DNA of 64,000 nucleotides from contig NZ_JAMKOJ010000006.1 in NCBI RefSeq assembly GCF_023700755.1, positions 186,001 through 250,000 on the forward strand, given 5' to 3'. Each line of letters starts with the position of its first letter. Positions within the stretch are counted from its first letter, which is position 1. The translations under genes were made by a program, and so were the position numbers. The notes under the pieces are model-generated. The model ran no database searches and was not told the origin of the DNA. It was given only the letters and a program-made list of their open reading frames with translations. Source of the stretch: Allorhizobium sonneratiae (GTDB taxonomy: Bacteria > Pseudomonadota > Alphaproteobacteria > Rhizobiales > Rhizobiaceae). Positions 26,359 to 34,670 of this stretch are shown here, in pieces.

Positions 26359-27168
26359 ATGTTGAAGCCCGGCCGAATCCTCTTGGGAAAATCCGCTGAC
26401 TGGGCCGTGCCTTTGAAGCGTTATCCCATTGCCGGGGCGGCTCTCGCGCAAATGATCGCCTTCCTGGTTTTTATGCTGGCAAGACTGACCTTCTCCGACC
26501 TTTTCTACCATGAGGGTGCAGGGGCCATGCTGGTCGTTGGCGAAGGTGCGTTAGCGGCAGCCTTATCATGGTTGCTTGGTCTGCCAGTATGGTGGATCTG
26601 GATCAATCTCGCCTTTCCGCTGCTGTGCAGCCTCACTTTGCAGGCGACCAGTATCCCGTCCTGGTACTTCCTCTTCGGCTTTATCCTAATTTTCTTATTT
26701 TATTCCAATAGCTTGCGGGATCGCGTGCCTCTTTATCTGACGAATAGAACGACAATCAGCGCGCTTAAAACCTTGGCGGAAGAGCGCAAGGCCAGCACGT
26801 TTCTGGATCTTGGTGCTGGTTTCGGTGATGTCGTTCGCGGACTCCACAATAAAAACTGTCAGGCAACAGGTGTCGAAACGGCTCCACTCGTCTGGTGTGT
26901 TGCAGCCAGCCTATCCCTGCTGACAGGTCGTGGCCGCATTCTGTTGAAGGATATGTGGACATACAATCTCCGCGAAGCCGACATTGTTTATGCGTTTCTG
27001 TCTCCGGAACCGATGCGCTCCCTTTATGAAAAAGCTGGACGAGAAATGCGCCCTGGCAGTATTCTCGTCTCCAACAGTTTTCCTGTCCCCGAGGTCAACC
27101 CTGACCAAATCATCGATCTGGATGACAAACGCAGTACTCGATTGTTTGTTTACGCTCTCAATTCTTGA
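26359..27168 (+). CDS. Membrane-anchored class I methyltransferase
   Basis: The N-terminal third of this 269-residue product has about four hydrophobic segments (AGAALAQMIAFLVFMLARLTF; MLVVGEGALAAALSWLLGLPV; IWINLAFPLLCSLTL; WYFLFGFILIFLFY). A cytoplasmic SAM-binding domain follows: FLDLGAGFGDVVRGL as motif I near residue 152, VETAPLVWCVAASL, then DIVYAFLSPEPM. Proteins of this shape exist in many proteobacteria without known function; lipid or small-molecule methylation at the membrane is possible. It stands alone between the cyo cluster and the efe operon. Confidence 0.8.
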   Translation: MLKPGRILLGKSADWAVPLKRYPIAGAALAQMIAFLVFMLARLTFSDLFYHEGAGAMLVVGEGALAAALSWLLGLPVWWIWINLAFPLLCSLTLQATSIPSWYFLFGFILIFLFYSNSLRDRVPLYLTNRTTISALKTLAEERKASTFLDLGAGFGDVVRGLHNKNCQATGVETAPLVWCVAASLSLLTGRGRILLKDMWTYNLREADIVYAFLSPEPMRSLYEKAGREMRPGSILVSNSFPVPEVNPDQIIDLDDKRSTRLFVYALNS

Positions 27169-27501
27169 GCACTGCATTAAGAGCGTGGATTCCAAAACGC
27201 TATACGGTCCTGCCGTATGAATCACACACGCCTGTGAAAAAGCCTCTGCGCCAGGTTATCACTTCACGTATATTTGATTTTTAGCTTTGTGCGCACCCGA
27301 TGGCTACGATTAGTCTCGTTAAAGGCAAATCCAGCGACTTTGCTCGCGGGTCTGATAAAGCATTTTCTCATTTTAACATGATTATAAAATTCATATTTAC
27401 CTTGCCAAGGGCAAAGACCAACCTTAAAAGACGATAAAAATAGTCTTGTTTAACCGTACGCAATCCATCAATGCGCGATAACCGGCATTGGATACCGCAG
27501 A
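27169..27501. promoter_or_regulatory. Upstream region of the efe operon
   Basis: About 330 gene-free bases, AT-rich towards the end. I looked for a Fur, Irr (TTTAGAA-N-TTCTAAA) or RirA-type box and saw none convincing. A promoter for the iron-uptake operon is expected here but cannot be placed. Confidence 0.4.
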
Positions 27502-29553
27502 ATGCTTGTACCCTTTCTCATCATGTTCCGCGAAGGCGTTGAAGCCGCGCTGATCGTCGGCATTATTGCCAGCTATCTGAAGCAGACGGGCCGTGGGGCC
27601 TTCATGCCAATCGTCTGGATTGGAATATGCCTGGCAATCGCGGTCTCCCTGGCTGTTGGCGCCGGTCTTCAAATCATCAGTGCCGAATTTCCGCAAAAAG
27701 CGCAGGAACTGTTCGAAGCCGTCATCGGCTTCGTCGCTGTCAGTGTTCTGACCTCCATGGTCTTCTGGATGCGCAAGGCTGCCCGCTCGATCAAAACCGA
27801 GTTGCGCTCCTCTATCGATGCGGCGCTCACCAACCGCTCTAACGGTTACGGTCTGGCCGCCATGGCATTTCTGGCCGTGGCGCGAGAAGGTCTGGAATCC
27901 GTCTTTTTCCTGATGGCGGCATTCCAGCAATCGGGTTCCGGTTATGGCCCGCTTGGCGCTTTGCTGGGCATTGTGCTTGCAGCAGCTGTCGGCTACGGCA
28001 TTTATATTGGCGGCATCAAACTCAACCTTGGCCGTTTTTTCCGCTGGACCGGATTGTTCATTCTTGTCGTTGCAGCAGGCATTCTGGCCAACGCGGTGAA
28101 AGCCCTGCATGAAGCAGGTGTGTGGAACCACTTTCAGCATGTGGTCTTCGATCTGAGCGGCATTCTGCCTCTCGACAGCCCGCTCGGTTCCGTACTCAGC
28201 GGCATTCTCGGCTATATCGAAGCGCCGACCGTCAGCGAAGCCACCGTCTATGGGGTTTACCTTGCTGTTGCTTTGCTGATGTTCCTGATGCCACATAAAC
28301 CATCCCACTCTGCCAAGACACCAGCAACAGGCCCTGCCGCAGAAACAATGTCAGAGCCTGCCGGTCACACCGGACCTATCGGTTTTGATCCCGTGCGCAT
28401 CCGGCTTGGCATCGCGGCATCGCTGGCCTTGATGCTGCTCTCCGGGGCCTCCTTTTACTATGCCTCCAATGCTGGCAGTGCTTCACATCGCTCGGCCAAT
28501 GAGCAGAACATCACGGTGACGATTGCAAGCAAGGCCTGCGACCCGAATGAGATCACCATCCCCGCAGGACAGACGACCTTCAGGATCGTCAATGCCTCGG
28601 ATCGGGCCGTGGAATGGGAAATTCTCGATGGCGTCATGGTGCTTGAGGAACGGGAAAACATCGCACCGGGTTTTTCCCAGACACTGACGGCGCGGCTTGA
28701 GCCGGGTAACTATCAGATCACCTGCGGTCTTCTGTCCAATCCGCACGGGACCTTGCATGTTATTCCTTCGGCAAACGGTGCATCCCAGCCGAAACATCAG
28801 CCAACACTCAAGGACTATATTGGCGCGATGGCGGAATATAAGGTCTATCTTGCCGGGGAAGCAGACAGTTTCATCGAGGCCGTCGGCTCTCTTGCCGATG
28901 CCATCCATGCCGGTCATCTGGATGAGGCGAAGTCACTTTACGAACCCGCCCGGATCGCCTATGCGCATCTCTCCCCCATTGCCGGGCCGATTTCCGATCT
29001 TGACAGCGCCATAGACGCCCGGGCTGATTTCTTTGAAAATCGGGAGCAGGACCCGCATTTTACCGGTCTGCATCGCATCGAATACGGGCTGTTTCACCAA
29101 AACAGTCTGGATGGTCTCGGCGCTGTTGCCGATCAGTTGAAAACCAATGCCACCGCCCTTGAAGAGCGTATCCATGACCTGCGCATCAATCCGGAGCGCA
29201 TGATTGCCGGTTCGATTTCTGCACTCGATCGCTTCTCCACAGCAGCGAAAGGTCAGGAAGAAGACCGTTACGCTCATATCAGTCTTGCCACTTTCAATGC
29301 GACACTCGTTGGCAGCGAGCACGCCTATGATCTGATCAAGCCGGTCATCATGAAAGCCGATCCCGTGCTGATCCGGCAGATCGATGCGGATTTTTCCGCC
29401 GTGCATAGCGCGCTGGATACCCACAAGGCCGCAAACGGATATGTCGCCGACATTACCCTTTCCGACACACAGAGAGCCAAATTGCAGCAGCAGACTGCCG
29501 CCCTCTCCAGTGAACTCGGTAAACTTCTCGATAGCCTGAGGTTGAGTAAATGA
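27502..29553 (+). CDS. EfeU-EfeO fusion: FTR1 iron permease with cupredoxin and M75 domains
   Basis: The 683-residue product joins two normally separate proteins. Residues 1-270 are an FTR1/EfeU permease with both iron motifs, REGVE (10-14) and REGLE (128-132). A further membrane segment near 303-322 (LGIAASLALMLLSGASFYYAS) leads into the periplasm. Residues about 334-421 are an EfeO-type cupredoxin domain (SKACDPNEITIPAGQTTF, WEILDGVMVLEERENIAPGF). Residues about 436-680 are an M75 imelysin-like domain with HxxE at H524 (HRIEYGL). The protein should capture ferrous or ferric iron outside and move it through the membrane. It overlaps efeB by 4 bases. No strong ribosome site is seen before ATG 27502. 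Confidence 0.93.
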   Translation: MLVPFLIMFREGVEAALIVGIIASYLKQTGRGAFMPIVWIGICLAIAVSLAVGAGLQIISAEFPQKAQELFEAVIGFVAVSVLTSMVFWMRKAARSIKTELRSSIDAALTNRSNGYGLAAMAFLAVAREGLESVFFLMAAFQQSGSGYGPLGALLGIVLAAAVGYGIYIGGIKLNLGRFFRWTGLFILVVAAGILANAVKALHEAGVWNHFQHVVFDLSGILPLDSPLGSVLSGILGYIEAPTVSEATVYGVYLAVALLMFLMPHKPSHSAKTPATGPAAETMSEPAGHTGPIGFDPVRIRLGIAASLALMLLSGASFYYASNAGSASHRSANEQNITVTIASKACDPNEITIPAGQTTFRIVNASDRAVEWEILDGVMVLEERENIAPGFSQTLTARLEPGNYQITCGLLSNPHGTLHVIPSANGASQPKHQPTLKDYIGAMAEYKVYLAGEADSFIEAVGSLADAIHAGHLDEAKSLYEPARIAYAHLSPIAGPISDLDSAIDARADFFENREQDPHFTGLHRIEYGLFHQNSLDGLGAVADQLKTNATALEERIHDLRINPERMIAGSISALDRFSTAAKGQEEDRYAHISLATFNATLVGSEHAYDLIKPVIMKADPVLIRQIDADFSAVHSALDTHKAANGYVADITLSDTQRAKLQQQTAALSSELGKLLDSLRLSK

Positions 29554-30872
29554 CCCAAAGACCAGAAAAAAATCCTGATCAGGATAGGCCTGTTTCAACG
29601 GCGCGACGTCGATTGCTGATTGGCGCCGGTATCGGTGCAGCAGGTGCACTGGCCGAAGCCACGGCCCTGCCGACGACCGCCCTTGCCACAGAAGGGATGA
29701 CCCCAGGTGCTGTCACCAATGCACCGGAAAGTGACAAGCTGAATGAAAGCCAGCCCTTTTATGGCCAGCGCCAGTCCGGCATTGTCACGCCGCGCCCGGC
29801 AGCGGGTCTGGTTGTGGCTTTTGATGTTCTTGCCCAGAACCGCAAGGATCTCGAACGGCTTTTCCGTGTGTTGACAGAACGCTGCGCTTTTCTGATGAAG
29901 GGTGGACCGGTTCCGGAGCTCGATCCGAAATTTCCCCCAGACGATTCAGGAATCCTCGGCCCTGTCGTCAGCCCTGACAATCTGACGGTCACGATTTCCG
30001 TCGGCAATTCGCTTTTCGATGATCGCTTCGGCTTGAAATCGGTCAAACCTCGCCGCTTGCAGCGCATGATTTCCTTCCCGAATGATGCCCTGCAGCATGA
30101 GCTGTGCCATGGCGATATCGCCATCCAGATCTGCTCCAATACGCCTGACACCAATATCCACGCCCTGCGCGACATCATCAAGAACACACCGGATCTGCTG
30201 ATGGTGCGCTGGAAGCAGGAAGGCACTGTTCCTGTCCAACCGCCGCATTCGGAAAAGGCCAAGGAAAGCGCCAGAAACTTTCTCGGTTTTCGCGATGGAT
30301 CGGGCAATCCGGATTCATCCAATACCACACTCATGGATCAAGTCGTCTGGGTGCAGCCCGGTAGCGATGAACCAGATTGGGCAGCTCATGGCAGTTACCA
30401 GGCCGTCCGGATCATTCGCAATTTTGTCGAACGCTGGGATCGCACGCCCCTTCAGGAACAGGAATCGATCATTGGTCGTAAAAAAGCCAGCGGCGCTCCC
30501 TTCAACGGCAAGGTAGAAGCCGATCTTCCCGATTTCACTCATGATCCGAAAGGCAAGATCACGCCGCTCGATTCGCATATCCGGCTTGCCAACCCGCGTG
30601 ACGCAGAAGCCCAGAAACACCTGATCCTGCGCCGACCGTTCAACTATTCCAACGGCGTGAACAAAGCCGGTCAGCTCGAAATGGGTCTGTTGTTCATCGC
30701 CTACCAGGCTGATCTGGAAAAGGGTTTCATCCATGTGCAGAACAGGCTCAATGGTGAACCACTGGAAGAATACCTGAAGCCGATCGGCGGCGGTTACTTC
30801 TTCGTGCTGCCCGGCATTACCGATGCCAAGGATTATCTTGGTCGCAGCATGCTCGAAGCCAGCAGCATTTGA
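29550..30872 (+). CDS. efeB: Deferrochelatase/DyP-type haem peroxidase EfeB
   Basis: The 440-residue product has a twin-arginine signal (TARRRLLIGAGIGAAGALAE, cleavage near ALA residue 46). The DyP motif GFRDGSGNP lies near residue 246 and the proximal haem His near residue 343 in DSHIRLANPRD. It acts in the periplasm, where it is thought to oxidise ferrous iron for the EfeUO permease or take iron from haem. Start overlaps the fusion-protein stop, so the two are co-expressed. Confidence 0.95.
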   Translation: MTQRPEKNPDQDRPVSTARRRLLIGAGIGAAGALAEATALPTTALATEGMTPGAVTNAPESDKLNESQPFYGQRQSGIVTPRPAAGLVVAFDVLAQNRKDLERLFRVLTERCAFLMKGGPVPELDPKFPPDDSGILGPVVSPDNLTVTISVGNSLFDDRFGLKSVKPRRLQRMISFPNDALQHELCHGDIAIQICSNTPDTNIHALRDIIKNTPDLLMVRWKQEGTVPVQPPHSEKAKESARNFLGFRDGSGNPDSSNTTLMDQVVWVQPGSDEPDWAAHGSYQAVRIIRNFVERWDRTPLQEQESIIGRKKASGAPFNGKVEADLPDFTHDPKGKITPLDSHIRLANPRDAEAQKHLILRRPFNYSNGVNKAGQLEMGLLFIAYQADLEKGFIHVQNRLNGEPLEEYLKPIGGGYFFVLPGITDAKDYLGRSMLEASSI

Positions 30873-30926
30873 CCTTTACCATGCGGAAAAGCCGATGAAG
30901 TCAAAAACATCACAAAGCTGTCCGCA

Positions 30927-30976
30927 GGCATCCCGTCTCTTCTGGATGAAGGCGGGATGTCAGGCTCTTCATCCAG
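30927..30976 (+). promoter_or_regulatory. Structured leader with two overlapping stems (pseudoknot topology)
   Basis: Stem 1 pairs GGCATCCCG (30927-30935) with CGGGATGTC (30953-30961). Stem 2 pairs CTGGATGAAG (30942-30951) with CTTCATCCAG (30967-30976), perfectly over 10 bp. The arms interleave, so the RNA could fold as an H-type pseudoknot or switch between two hairpins. It lies 42 bases upstream of the second M75 gene and after efeB. No known riboswitch class is recognised. Confidence 0.55.
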
Positions 30977-31017
30977 CAGCGCGACATACCACAGCTCTTT
31001 GAAATGGGGATAGATTG

Positions 31018-31842
31018 ATGGTTAGACATATTTCAATAATCGCCGCCACGACGGTGATGCTTCTTGCCGGTTCGGCATTCGCCAAAAGCACGGTGTCCCC
31101 CGAGGATCTCGTTCAGCCGATCGCGGATTACAAGATTTACGTTCAGAAGAACCTGAACAAGCTGGTCAAGGATACAAAAGCCTTCACCGAGGCCGTCAAA
31201 GCCGGCAATCTCGCCAAAGCCAAGGAACTCTATGCGCCGACACGCATGACCTATGAAAAGATCGAGCCGATTGCAGAACTGTTTTCCGATCTCGATTCGG
31301 CCATCGATTCACGCGCCGACGACCATGAGCAGAAGGAAAAATCGGCTGATTTCATCGGCTTCCACCGGATCGAATACGGGCTATTCAGCGAAAACACCAC
31401 GAAGGATCTCGGCCCCATCGCCGACAAACTCTATGCCGATGTGGTTGAACTTCAAGGCCGGATCAAGGGCCTGACCGTACCGCCGGAAAAGGTGGTTGGC
31501 GGCGCAGCCGCACTGATGGAAGAAGTGGCCTCCACCAAGATCACCGGTGAAGAAGATCGCTACAGCCACACCGATCTTTATGATTTTAAAGCCAATGTCG
31601 ATGGCGCCCTGAAAATCGTTGAGCTGTTCTCACCTTTGATCAAGAAGGAAGATCCAGCCCTTCTGAAAAAGGTCGATGCCAATTTCAAGACGGTTGAAGA
31701 CATTCTGGCCAAATACAAGACCAAGACCGGTTACGAAACCTATGACAAGCTGACCGAGAACGACCGCAAGGCGCTCGTCGGTCCGGTGACCACGCTGGCC
31801 GAAGATCTGTCCAAGCTGCGCGGCACGCTCGGTCTGAACTGA
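31018..31842 (+). CDS. Second EfeO/EfeM-like M75 periplasmic protein (no cupredoxin domain)
   Basis: The 274-residue product has a signal peptide ([18 protein letters not shown], cleavage near residue 23). A single M75 domain of the EfeO type follows: [19 protein letters not shown], the HxxE site at H116 (FHRIEYGLF) and [13 protein letters not shown]. It is clearly related to residues 436-680 of the fusion protein upstream, so this operon holds two M75 domains. EfeM-type proteins lack the cupredoxin domain and bind metal through HxxE. The ATG at 31018 follows a TTG. Two hairpins follow the gene. Confidence 0.92.
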   Translation: MVRHISIIAATTVMLLAGSAFAKSTVSPEDLVQPIADYKIYVQKNLNKLVKDTKAFTEAVKAGNLAKAKELYAPTRMTYEKIEPIAELFSDLDSAIDSRADDHEQKEKSADFIGFHRIEYGLFSENTTKDLGPIADKLYADVVELQGRIKGLTVPPEKVVGGAAALMEEVASTKITGEEDRYSHTDLYDFKANVDGALKIVELFSPLIKKEDPALLKKVDANFKTVEDILAKYKTKTGYETYDKLTENDRKALVGPVTTLAEDLSKLRGTLGLN

Positions 31843-31858
31843 GACCAATCAACCCTGC

Positions 31859-31892
31859 AACGCCGTGCCTTTCAACAGAAACGCACGGCGTT
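31859..31892 (+). terminator. Hairpin after the second M75 gene
   Basis: A 10-bp stem AACGCCGTGC / GCACGGCGTT with a 14-base loop lies 17 bases after the stop and is followed by TTT only weakly. It may act together with the stronger terminator 2 bases further on. Confidence 0.6.
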
Positions 31893-31893
31893 T

Positions 31894-31944
31894 ACAGCGA
31901 CCTTGTGCGCCAAATATGGCGTACAAAGGTCGCTGTCATTTTTT
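31894..31944 (+). terminator. Rho-independent terminator of the efe operon
   Basis: A long stem pairs ACAGCGACCTTGTGCGCC with GGCGTACAAAGGTCGCTGT (one bulge, one G-U). It is followed by CATTTTTT at 31937-31944. Confidence 0.85.
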
Positions 31945-31996
31945 GAATCTGATGAATCATTTTCTCCTTAAACCAAGGCAGTTTGAGGGAAAAAAT

Positions 31997-32086
31997 TGGC
32001 GGAAGAGGTGGGATTCGAACCCACGGTACGGTCTCCCGCACGCCGGTTTTCAAGACCGGTTCCTTAAACCACTCGGACACTCTTCC
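31997..32086 (-). tRNA. tRNA-Ser (anticodon UGA)
   Basis: The minus-strand sequence folds into a 90-nt class II tRNA. The acceptor stem is GGAAGAG / CTCTTCC, the anticodon loop CTTGAAA gives TGA, and a long variable arm (TGCGGGAGACCGTACC) is typical of serine tRNA. The T-loop is GGTTCGAATCC. Discriminator G and CCA are encoded, followed by a T-run (ATTTTTTCCC) that should end transcription. Confidence 0.97.
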
Positions 32087-32242
32087 TGAGACAGCATAGA
32101 TTTTTCAGCTTTGATGGCTGATGTTATGCTTCGTCACTGTCATTAGCTCTGTTTAGCAGTTTTGTTTGAGAGGTCAACCACAGCTCAAGGTCTGAACAGA
32201 TGGAAATGATGGATATACCCGACCGCGTTTTTTCTCACCTGC

Positions 32243-32602
32243 TCAACGCTTGAAACGTCGACTTCGATAGTCCTCAAGCACCGGAAAAAGAGACAGGAGT
32301 GCGACAGGAATGGCCAGCAGAAAGGCCGCAGGCACGCCCATTTTCTGAAACAGGATGGCCCCGGCGACCCCACCCGAAAAAAACAGAACAACCATAGGCA
32401 TCAGCAACCACAGTTTTGGCAGGTCTGCGCGCACCGGGGGAGGTTCCTGCATCACCAGTGACGGACGGTTCCAGTAGAACAGCTTCCCCAGTTCTATGCC
32501 TGTATCTGTGACAAGACTGCTGATGTCGGACAAATCTGCCTGATAATGTAAACTTATGTAAATTTCGTCTGAAGCCACCTCTTTTCCGTTATAGCTGGTC
32601 AA
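32243..32602 (-). CDS. Small two-helix membrane protein, possibly a truncated DUF1275/YoaK
   Basis: The 119-residue frame has two hydrophobic segments (LWLLMPMVVLFFSGGVAGAILF and AAFLLAIPVALLSLFPVLEDYR) preceded by SLVTDTGIELGKLFYW. This order resembles the C-terminal part of DUF1275 proteins (a VTG..LG loop, then a Gly-rich helix pair), but the N-terminal helices are missing. It may be a gene remnant or a real small protein. It is divergent from the Cpx-like regulator, 15 bases from its start. The identity call is tentative. Confidence 0.5.
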   Translation of the reverse strand: MTSYNGKEVASDEIYISLHYQADLSDISSLVTDTGIELGKLFYWNRPSLVMQEPPPVRADLPKLWLLMPMVVLFFSGGVAGAILFQKMGVPAAFLLAIPVALLSLFPVLEDYRSRRFKR

Positions 32603-32617
32603 AAATAGAGATGAGCC

Positions 32618-33301
32618 ATGTCAAAAGTCCTTTTGATCGATGACGATCAGGAATTCACCGGGCTGTTATCGGAATATCTGACGGATGAGGGTTTTTCTGT
32701 CGTCAGCACCGATGATGGAGCAAGCGGCGCCCAAAAAGCAATCGATAATGAAGCAGATATCGTTGTGCTGGATGTCATGATCCCGCGCATGGATGGGTTT
32801 GCCGTTCTGCGATATATCCGGGAAACAAGTGATCTTCCGGTGCTGATGCTGACAGCGCGTGGTGACGACCTCGACCGGATCAACGGTCTTGATCTCGGTG
32901 CGGATGATTACGTCGCAAAGCCCTGTACGCCAGCGGAGTTGGTGGCACGGATCAAGGCAATTTTACGCCGGACAGGAAAGCGCCAGATCCTCAGCGAAAC
33001 CCTGCAGAATGGCGATCTTGTGCTGGTAACCGGCAGTCGTCAGGCCTTGTTGAAAAACAGTCCGCTCACCCTGACAGGCACCGAATACAATCTTCTGGAA
33101 ATGCTGGTCCGCCAGAGCGGCAAGGTCGTCTCGAAACAGGAAATCTCCCAGACTGTTTTTGGCCGGCCACTGACGCCCTTCGACCGTCGCATTGATGTGC
33201 ATCTTAGCAGCGTCCGGCAAAAGCTCGGCTCAAGACCGGATGGACAAAGCTGGATTCAGGCTGTCAGAGGGCAAGGATATATTTTATTGCAGGACATCTG
33301 A
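32618..33301 (+). CDS. OmpR/CpxR-family response regulator
   Basis: The 227-residue product has a receiver domain with acidic pocket DDD near residue 9, phospho-acceptor D52 (VVLDVMIPRMDG) and the signalling Lys in DYVAKPC. A winged-helix DNA-binding domain follows (LTLTGTEYNLLEMLVRQSGKVVSKQEISQ; RIDVHLSSVRQKLG; VRGQGYIL). It resembles CpxR, which responds to envelope stress. The partner kinase gene follows after 30 bases. Confidence 0.93.
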   Translation: MSKVLLIDDDQEFTGLLSEYLTDEGFSVVSTDDGASGAQKAIDNEADIVVLDVMIPRMDGFAVLRYIRETSDLPVLMLTARGDDLDRINGLDLGADDYVAKPCTPAELVARIKAILRRTGKRQILSETLQNGDLVLVTGSRQALLKNSPLTLTGTEYNLLEMLVRQSGKVVSKQEISQTVFGRPLTPFDRRIDVHLSSVRQKLGSRPDGQSWIQAVRGQGYILLQDI

Positions 33302-33331
33302 TCCTTTCCGTCCCCGAAACAGCAGAGCACC

Positions 33332-34612
33332 ATGCCACGCCTATTCTGGAAGTTTTTTCTCATCACCTGGTTGACGATGACATTGTCAACTGTTGTAGGC
33401 GTGACGGCTATCACAGTCGCCCGCAAGATTGCGCCCCCTGAGGGCGAGATGGAGAAAAGCTGGAAAACAATCCGGCTGCTGCTCAGCGATACACTGCAAA
33501 AAGAAGGTCCGGCTGCCGTTCAAAGCCTCCTGACAAGAATTGACAACACCGCCGAACGTACCGGGCCGTCTCATATTACCCTCGAATCCTTTGAGACCAA
33601 CTGTTCGGTCATTTCCCGTTCACATGATCAATCGCTGATTCAGTATGGTAACGCCTGCTACAGGATCACGACGCTTTCCTACTCTGTCTTCAAAAAGCGT
33701 TATATTTATATTCACTTCATGCCCTGGATCACGGCCATCATTGCCGGCTTATGTTCGGCTTATGTTTTGACCCGCTATCTTCTCACTCCTGTTCTGACGT
33801 TGAGAAAGGGACTGAGGGCACTGGCCGCCGGTCAGTTCGACGTTCGCATTCATGACACGCTGCAAAAGCGTAACGATGAAATTGCCTTGCTGACCCAGGA
33901 TTTCGACCTGACGGCTGGCAGGTTGCAGCAGCTGCAGCAAAGCCGACAGCGCCTGTTTCACGATATTTCCCATGAATTGCGCTCACCCCTGTCTCGACTT
34001 CAGGCGGTAACCGGCATTTTGCAGAAACATCCGCAAAGACTGCCAGATCTTTTGGACCGGATCGAGCGGGAAATCATTCGCCTTGACCGGCTCGTCGGCG
34101 AGATTCTCACCCTGGCGCGGCTATCCACCAACGAGGATCATCAGGCGACGCAATGGCAGACTCTCGATCTCATCGACCTTCTTGACGATATCGTTCAGGA
34201 TGCCGCCTTTGAGGGACATGGCAAGGATGTCGTCATTGCCTATCAGCGCCAGGGCCACTTCGTGTCCCTCGTCAATGGCGAACTGATCTATAGAGCCATT
34301 GAAAATGTCATCCGCAATGCCGTAAAATATACCCGCCCTGGCTCAACCGTGCGGATTGAAACCATGGTGAGGCCGCACAGTCTGGAGATTGCCGTCTCCG
34401 ATGAAGGTGATGGAGTCGCAGCAGCGGATCTGGAAGCTATTTTCAACCCCTTCACCTATTCCGGCAACAGCACCTCCTCCTCCGGCTATGGCCTGGGTCT
34501 TGCGATCACCAAATCGGCAGTGGAACGGCATGGCGGCACAGTCAGGGCCGAAAATCGTGCCACCGGCGGACTGACTGTAACGCTGACCCTGCCACGTGAT
34601 CATCTGCAATAA
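33332..34612 (+). CDS. Envelope-stress-type sensor histidine kinase (CpxA-like)
   Basis: The 426-residue product has an N-terminal helix (FFLITWLTMTLSTVVGVTAITV), a periplasmic stretch of about 100 residues, then a second helix (WITAIIAGLCSAYVLTRYLL). HAMP, a phosphorylation site HDISHELRSPLSRLQ (His 214) and an ATPase domain (NVIRNAVKYTRPGS, GYGLGLAITKSAVERHGG) follow. Arrangement and length match CpxA/RstB-type kinases. The periplasmic part has two Cys (NCSVIS and NACYRI) that might form a disulfide. Confidence 0.92.
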   Translation: MPRLFWKFFLITWLTMTLSTVVGVTAITVARKIAPPEGEMEKSWKTIRLLLSDTLQKEGPAAVQSLLTRIDNTAERTGPSHITLESFETNCSVISRSHDQSLIQYGNACYRITTLSYSVFKKRYIYIHFMPWITAIIAGLCSAYVLTRYLLTPVLTLRKGLRALAAGQFDVRIHDTLQKRNDEIALLTQDFDLTAGRLQQLQQSRQRLFHDISHELRSPLSRLQAVTGILQKHPQRLPDLLDRIEREIIRLDRLVGEILTLARLSTNEDHQATQWQTLDLIDLLDDIVQDAAFEGHGKDVVIAYQRQGHFVSLVNGELIYRAIENVIRNAVKYTRPGSTVRIETMVRPHSLEIAVSDEGDGVAAADLEAIFNPFTYSGNSTSSSGYGLGLAITKSAVERHGGTVRAENRATGGLTVTLTLPRDHLQ

Positions 34613-34638
34613 ATGACCGGAGAGGCAGATAGGCTGCC

Positions 34639-34670
34639 ATTGATGGCCAGCTCAGGCGCCAGCCATCAAT
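34639..34670. terminator. Possible hairpin between convergent genes
   Basis: ATTGATGGC and GCCATCAAT can pair (9 bp) around a 14-base loop. It sits between the kinase stop and the end of the exporter gene and partly overlaps the latter. There is no T-run. Confidence 0.35.

Noticed and set aside
27169..27501. Iron-responsive box (Fur, Irr or RirA) before the efe fusion gene
   Set aside because: Only loose AT-rich matches were found, none with the symmetry of the known sites.
31865..32089. Open frames across the tRNA-Ser gene on both strands
   Set aside because: They translate the terminator and the tRNA itself.
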